Assembly (NCBI GenBank): GCA_910588615.1
Contig: CAJUOI010000026.1
Location: 1-29,425 of the forward strand
Direction: 5' to 3'
Source of the DNA: an uncultured Christensenellaceae bacterium
GTDB taxonomy: Bacteria; Bacillota; Clostridia; Christensenellales; Borkfalkiaceae
DNA: 29,425 nucleotides
In this document: positions 26,077 through 29,425 of the stretch, one piece after another
Layout of the letters: every line of letters begins with the position of its first letter
How positions within the stretch are numbered: the stretch's first letter is position 1
The notes under the pieces: generated by a model
Databases searched by the model: none
What the model was told of the DNA's origin: nothing
What the model saw: the letters and a program-made list of their open reading frames with translations, nothing else
Position numbers and translations under genes: made by a program

Positions 26077-27459
26077 TCAATAAATAGTGATCTGCGCGAT
26101 ACTCTTATCGATAAGCTGCGCCGCCGTCGTCAAACGATCTTTAATTTTCGTCTGACTGTCGTAATCCGTTCCCTTCAAAATATTACTGATAGCATTGCTC
26201 ATCTGGGTGGAGAACACCTCATAGCCAACCGTTTGGGGACGAAGCTGCGCGCTTGTGAGAAGCTGCTCTTTAATGATGCTATATACGGGATTCATGGCGT
26301 TCGTGCCGTCGCTGTATTCGGGCATAGAATTATAGAGCGAAAGTCTGCTGGGAGGCGACGCCGTATCGCGCGCGCAGCTCTCGCACGCTTCCTTGGAAGT
26401 ACAGTATTTGATGAACTCGGCTGCCGCGACTCTCTTTGCCGTCGAACAATTCTTGGTAATTCCGAGCGTCCAGCCTCCGCACGGAGCAGCAATCTTGCCG
26501 TCTTCATCTGCGGGATAGAACGTTACGCCCCAATCCTGCATAGAATCCCCGAGAGCAAGATATTCCGAAATATTCTGCGTTCCCGTGAGTGCCATTGCCG
26601 CAAGCGGCGTCGTTGCCGAGAAATCCTTTCCCGAAGCGCTTGCGGACACCGCTTTGTCTTTGACAAGACTTCTCAAATACATTCCCGCTTCCACTCCTGC
26701 GGCGCCGTCGAGATATCCCGTTGTTAATTTTCCTTCCGAATCAATAACGCCATCCGTCCAAAGCGGCGTAAACGCGTAGGAAAGCCACTCGCCCGCATCG
26801 CCTGCGATTTGTAAACCGTAACAAGTCGTTCTTCCCGAAGTGGACGTAAGGGAAGTCGCTATTTCCTTCAAATCGTCAAACGTCCAAGCATTCCCGATAG
26901 AGGTCGGAACCGTGATATTTTTCTGCTTTAAGATTTGCTTATTGTAAAATAAGCAGACGGTGGAATCCACAATGCTGAGCGCATATAATCTGTCGTTGTA
27001 TGTATTCTGTTCGTTAACGTAGGGCAGGAAATCGTCGGTATAGCCCTCATAGATATAGTTGTCGATCGGGATTATCACGCCCGCATTCGCATAGGTTGCA
27101 ATGAACGGTCCGTCGAGATAAAGCACGTCTGAAATCGTGCCGGAGCTTGCCTGCAAACTCACGTTCTGCTCGTATTCGCGTCCGTTTCCGCGCGTAAGCG
27201 TAGTACAAGAAACTTCGATTCTGCCGCTGAATTCTTGGTTAAAAGCAGCGATCATATCCGTCCACCATTTCTCCTGAGCATCATTACCCGTGGGACGGGT
27301 AAGTGTAAGAGAAACTTTGCTGTCCGTGGTAAATTCCTCTCCTTCTTTCAAACCAAGGAACTCCCCTTTGTCGGCTCCTCCCGTTTCTCCGCATGACGTT
27401 CCCCAAACGCAGGAAAACGCCAAAACCGCACAACAACCAACCGTTAAAAACTTCTTCAC
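26077..27459 (-). CDS. Sugar-binding lipoprotein of ABC transporter, fructan locus
   Basis: This 460-residue lipoprotein has lipobox WGTSC (Cys23). The mature part contains VSLTLTRPTGNDAQEKWWTD, then the family 1 fold typical of MalE-like proteins (NKQILKQKNI, AAEFIKYCTSKEA). Length is normal for the family. The start codon is GTG (27459-27457), overlapping the TGA of the upstream membrane-protein gene as GTGA; its ribosome site AGGAGG lies inside the last codons of that gene. This arrangement couples the two proteins. The ligand is presumably a fructo-oligosaccharide, inferred from the adjacent GH32 and fructokinase genes. Confidence 0.93.
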   Translation of the reverse strand: MKKFLTVGCCAVLAFSCVWGTSCGETGGADKGEFLGLKEGEEFTTDSKVSLTLTRPTGNDAQEKWWTDMIAAFNQEFSGRIEVSCTTLTRGNGREYEQNVSLQASSGTISDVLYLDGPFIATYANAGVIIPIDNYIYEGYTDDFLPYVNEQNTYNDRLYALSIVDSTVCLFYNKQILKQKNITVPTSIGNAWTFDDLKEIATSLTSTSGRTTCYGLQIAGDAGEWLSYAFTPLWTDGVIDSEGKLTTGYLDGAAGVEAGMYLRSLVKDKAVSASASGKDFSATTPLAAMALTGTQNISEYLALGDSMQDWGVTFYPADEDGKIAAPCGGWTLGITKNCSTAKRVAAAEFIKYCTSKEACESCARDTASPPSRLSLYNSMPEYSDGTNAMNPVYSIIKEQLLTSAQLRPQTVGYEVFSTQMSNAISNILKGTDYDSQTKIKDRLTTAAQLIDKSIAQITIY

Positions 27460-28031
27460 TTTTCTTTCCTCCTTAAATATATCTTTTCACCCTCACCTTC
27501 GAGAATGATAAGTCCGTTATCTTCCGAACTCCGAAAGGCTTCTTTTGACAAATACAATGCCCCGAAATCCTGCTTAAAATTATACTTCGTCCAAAAGCTG
27601 TTCAGTTTTTCGCGAATACCGTCCGTTATCAAACAAAAATTTTTCTCCGTTTCATAGAGACGAACGACGCTTCCTTTTTCCAAAGGCTCCGCTACTTTAT
27701 CAACCAGACATAACTCGTATGCCCCATCTGTTTCTCCGTAATTAATCTCGTCGATTTTACGAAAATAATCCTGCTTTCGTTTCGCACTTAAAAGTACGTA
27801 TAAAACAAAACCTCCCGCACACGCCGCCCAAAAAATATTAAGAAAAATAATCCATCCGAGTCCGATACTTCCCTTACAGGCATTTACGATATTTAATATC
27901 AGCATGATAAGTGAAATCACTCCGATAATAACTGTAAACAACTTGAAGTTTTCTTGAATTTCCAGAATTCGTTTTTTATAGAAGCCCGTTTTTTTCAGTT
28001 TCTTCTGTTCCAACACTGCTCCATTTATCAT
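27456..28031 (-). CDS. Two-TM membrane protein of unknown function
   Basis: I do not recognise this protein. An upstream TTG at 28052 is in frame, but the ATG at 28031 is preferred because AGGAGAGGG precedes it at normal spacing; this gives 191 residues. About 35 Lys-rich residues (LKKTGFYKKRILEIQENFK) precede two hydrophobic helices (FTVIIGVISLIMLILNIV and WIIFLNIFWAACAGGFVLYV). A soluble tail of about 110 residues follows, with alternating hydrophobic strands (GSVVRLYETEKNFCLITDGI, GLIILEGEGEKIYLRRKEK). The tail has the look of a small beta fold but I cannot name it. It sits between fructokinase and the binding protein, just downstream of a LacI operator, and overlaps the binding-protein gene by four bases. 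It may serve the transporter or sense its state; this is speculation. Confidence 0.8.
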   Translation of the reverse strand: MINGAVLEQKKLKKTGFYKKRILEIQENFKLFTVIIGVISLIMLILNIVNACKGSIGLGWIIFLNIFWAACAGGFVLYVLLSAKRKQDYFRKIDEINYGETDGAYELCLVDKVAEPLEKGSVVRLYETEKNFCLITDGIREKLNSFWTKYNFKQDFGALYLSKEAFRSSEDNGLIILEGEGEKIYLRRKEK

Positions 28032-28053
28032 TTTCCCTCTCCTTGTTGACAAA

Positions 28054-28073
28054 TATGATAATCGTTTGACATA
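28054..28073. promoter_or_regulatory. Predicted LacI-family operator, site C
   Basis: The 20-bp near-palindrome TATGATAATCGTTTGACATA has a central CG and half-sites TATGATAATC and TATGTCAAAC. It lies about 20 bases upstream of the membrane-protein start. A weak promoter on the minus strand, TTATCG-17-TATCAT, would have this site in its spacer. This suggests that the transporter genes can be controlled separately from the fructokinase. Confidence 0.8.
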
Positions 28074-28089
28074 TCGGCGATAATTTTTT

Positions 28090-28109
28090 CCGTCAAACTG
28101 CTTTGACGG
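28090..28109. repeat. Perfect 8-bp inverted repeat between fructokinase and transporter genes
   Basis: CCGTCAAA (28090-28097) and TTTGACGG (28102-28109) flank a four-base loop, just after the fructokinase stop codon. On the minus strand it is followed by six A, not T, so it is not a standard terminator in the operon direction. The 3' arm on the minus strand contains TTGACG, which could act as a -35 element. It may be an RNA-processing or stability hairpin, or a protein site. Confidence 0.6.
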
Positions 28110-28113
28110 ATAC

Positions 28114-29022
28114 TTATAAATACTTTTTTATTTCTTCAAATGTCGGCACTGCTTCCGCAGAACCCTTACGCGTTGTCGTGATAGACCCGCATACGTTTGC
28201 GAAAAAAATGCTTTGGCTGAGATGCTCGAAGCCGTTCCGATCAAGCCGCGAGAGCAACGCCCCGTAAAACGCATCGCCCGCACCCGTTGTATCAATCGGC
28301 TTCAATGGTATAGTCTCCACGCGTTCGCACTTTCCTTGATAGCAATACATTGCGCCGTCCTTACCCAAAGTGAGAACGGCAAATTTTCCGTCTGCGGCAA
28401 TCTCCTTTAAGGCTCTTTCATATGTAGAGGCGGAAGAAAACATGCCGATTTCGCTTTCCGAGAGTTTCAATATATCGGCGCAAAATACAAACTCTTTATA
28501 TATTTCGATTGCCGATGCTCGATCGCGAAAAATATCCTCTCGGAAATTCACGTCGAAACTGAACCGTTTCCCTTGTCGTTTTGTTTCCTCGTAAACGCTC
28601 TTTGCAAATTCACGTCCGTTATCTTCGTTCAGCATCAGCGAACCGAGGTGCACAATATCGGCTTTTGCAATAACGTCGCGTACTTCGTTAAGTTGCAAAT
28701 GATAATCCGCCGTATTTTTTCTGTAAAAGGTGAAAGAGCGGTCGCCGTATTCGTCGAGGTCGACAAATGCAAGAGTCGTGTTCCTGTTCCGATCGCATAT
28801 AATGTTCAAATAATCCAATTCACATTTTTGCGCGGCACCGATAAGAGCTTTGCCGATACTATCATCGCCGACTTTTCCGTAAAAACCGACTGTACCGCCG
28901 CACTTTTTCACCGCACAGGCGACGTTAAAAGGCGCACCGCCAAGGCATCTCTTATAAAAGATGCCTTCGTTGCGCCTCTCACAAATCATATCAGCTAAAA
29001 TTTCACCGATACAAAGAATCAT
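28114..29022 (-). CDS. PfkB family fructokinase
   Basis: This 302-residue cytoplasmic sugar kinase has both PfkB signatures: GGAPFNVACAVKKCGG (residues 28-43) and DTTGAGDAFYGAL (244-256), with the catalytic base Asp250. The opening MILCIGEILADMI and the DVNFRE motif at 158-163 are typical of fructokinases of the ribokinase superfamily. It converts fructose plus ATP to fructose 6-phosphate, here the fructose released by the cytoplasmic GH32. RBS AAGGGGAC precedes the ATG. It heads the locus behind a consensus promoter overlapped by a LacI operator. Closely related sugars (for example 2-keto-3-deoxygluconate) are used by other family members, but the GH32 neighbourhood favours fructose. Confidence 0.92.
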   Translation of the reverse strand: MILCIGEILADMICERRNEGIFYKRCLGGAPFNVACAVKKCGGTVGFYGKVGDDSIGKALIGAAQKCELDYLNIICDRNRNTTLAFVDLDEYGDRSFTFYRKNTADYHLQLNEVRDVIAKADIVHLGSLMLNEDNGREFAKSVYEETKRQGKRFSFDVNFREDIFRDRASAIEIYKEFVFCADILKLSESEIGMFSSASTYERALKEIAADGKFAVLTLGKDGAMYCYQGKCERVETIPLKPIDTTGAGDAFYGALLSRLDRNGFEHLSQSIFFANVCGSITTTRKGSAEAVPTFEEIKKYL

Positions 29023-29053
29023 AAAATTGTCCCCTTATCCCTTTTCTGCAACC

Positions 29054-29082
29054 ATTATACACCCATTTTGACAATATGTCAA
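29054..29082 (-). promoter_or_regulatory. Consensus promoter of the fructokinase gene
   Basis: TTGACA (29082-29077) and TATAAT (29059-29054) on the minus strand are both perfect and exactly 17 bases apart. The fructokinase start codon is about 32 bases further on. The -35 also forms half of the small palindrome TTGACATATTGTCAA, in addition to overlapping the operator. Confidence 0.88.
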
Positions 29083-29094
29083 TCGTTTAGCATA
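29075..29094. promoter_or_regulatory. Predicted LacI-family operator, site B
   Basis: TATGTCAATCGTTTAGCATA is a 20-bp near-palindrome with a central CG, with half-sites TATGTCAATC and TATGCTAAAC. It covers the -35 hexamer of the fructokinase promoter, so bound repressor would exclude RNA polymerase. It matches sites A and C. Confidence 0.82.
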
Positions 29095-29220
29095 AAATTT
29101 TATCAAAATTTTTACAGGCAACTTCCCCATGAGAAATTCAGTCCGCTGAATCGTTTGGAGATTGGTACGTCAAAAACGATAGCCAAACACTCTTAAACCC
29201 CGTCGAACGCAATACATAAT

Positions 29221-29250
29221 ACCCGCCCCCGAATAAATTCGGGGGCGGGT
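29221..29250. terminator. Strong GC-rich hairpin terminator after the right-edge gene
   Basis: Fourteen-base perfect arms (29221-29234 and 29237-29250; ACCCGCCCCCGAAT) enclose a two-base loop, about 20 bases after the stop of the right-edge gene. The following minus-strand sequence is T-rich only in part (ATTATGTATT). It separates that gene from the fructan locus. The 29095-29220 stretch to its left shows no gene, only an A/T-rich palindrome (ATAAAATTTTAT) and a short TCAG/CTGA repeat. Confidence 0.75.
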
Positions 29251-29270
29251 AAATATTATCCGCATACAAC

Positions 29271-29425
29271 TTATTCCGTTTTCTTCTTGCCTTCGGCTAC
29301 CTTCGCGGAGGCTTTCTTGGCGGCTTTCTGCGCCTTGATATATTCGATGTCCTTGTCGATCTGCTCCATACAGACCTTGATGACCTCTTTGGCGACGTCG
29401 AACGTCGAGCTGTCCATTACCTGCA
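29271..29425 (-). CDS. C-terminal end of a Lys/Ala-rich protein (5' end outside window)
   Basis: The minus strand from the right edge to TAA at 29271-29273 reads 50 residues: an amphipathic stretch (VAKEVIKVCMEQIDKDIEYI) followed by a Lys/Ala-rich tail ending EGKKKTE. Codon use is rich in C- and G-ending codons (GAC, AAG, ATC, GTC) compared with the sugar loci, as expected for a well-expressed gene. Too little is visible to assign a family. It is probably not part of the fructan locus because a strong hairpin follows it. Confidence 0.7.
   Translation of the reverse strand, partial: QVMDSSTFDVAKEVIKVCMEQIDKDIEYIKAQKAAKKASAKVAEGKKKTE

Noticed and set aside
28054..28073. CcpA cre site
   Set aside because: The motif has a central CG but the TG and CA are one base too far from the centre for cre, and three copies fit the local LacI protein better.
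29130..29160. Possible fourth operator around GAATCGTTTGG
   Set aside because: Only the central core matches; the outer TATG and CATA elements are missing.

Overview
The window looks like a carbohydrate-utilisation region from a Gram-positive, Clostridia-like (Firmicutes) chromosome, probably an uncultured gut lineage. The evidence is lipobox signal peptides ending in LTAC, LAAC or AGC, strong AGGAGG ribosome binding sites, consensus -35/-10 promoters, U-tract terminators, ABC sugar transporters without a local ATPase, and Cys-rich repeat lipoproteins. The lineage is inferred from style; no taxonomic marker gene is present. Almost everything is on the minus strand, so operons read from high to low coordinates.

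Locus 1 (about 12.84 kb down to 1) is an AraC-controlled alpha-glycoside/hemicellulose locus. Its order is AraC regulator, a long sugar-binding lipoprotein, two MalF/MalG-type permeases, a GH31 lipoprotein, a GH43 lipoprotein, a CBM9-like lipoprotein, and a second GH31 lipoprotein cut by the left edge. The two GH31 genes are paralogues, and one stretch of about 0.5 kb is nearly identical between them at DNA level. Extracellular GH31/GH43 enzymes would trim side chains, the binding lipoprotein and permeases import the oligosaccharide, and AraC senses it.

The interval 12.77-13.82 kb has no convincing protein gene. It holds what looks like a free-standing structured RNA of about 240 nt on the minus strand (extended -10 promoter, several strong hairpins, a predicted pseudoknot, intrinsic terminator). 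Next to it are two plus-strand terminators with no gene to terminate.

Locus 2 (13.8-29.1 kb) is a fructan/sucrose-type locus. From the right it has a PfkB fructokinase, a small two-TM protein of unknown function, a sugar-binding lipoprotein, two permeases, a cytoplasmic GH32, a GH32-like lipoprotein and a Cys-rich repeat lipoprotein. Then comes a plus-strand LacI regulator, divergent from a large secreted, C-terminally membrane-anchored GH32. Three near-palindromic 20-bp sites with a central CG, all fitting TATGNNAANCGNTTNNCATA closely, lie upstream of the fructokinase, upstream of the small membrane protein/binding-protein operon, and between lacI and the divergent GH32. They are very probably the operators of this LacI protein and define a local regulon. 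Surface GH32 enzymes would cut fructan, the ABC system imports oligofructose, the cytoplasmic GH32 releases fructose, and the fructokinase feeds it into glycolysis.

The right edge holds a hairpin terminator and the C-terminal end of an unrelated gene with a Lys/Ala-rich tail.
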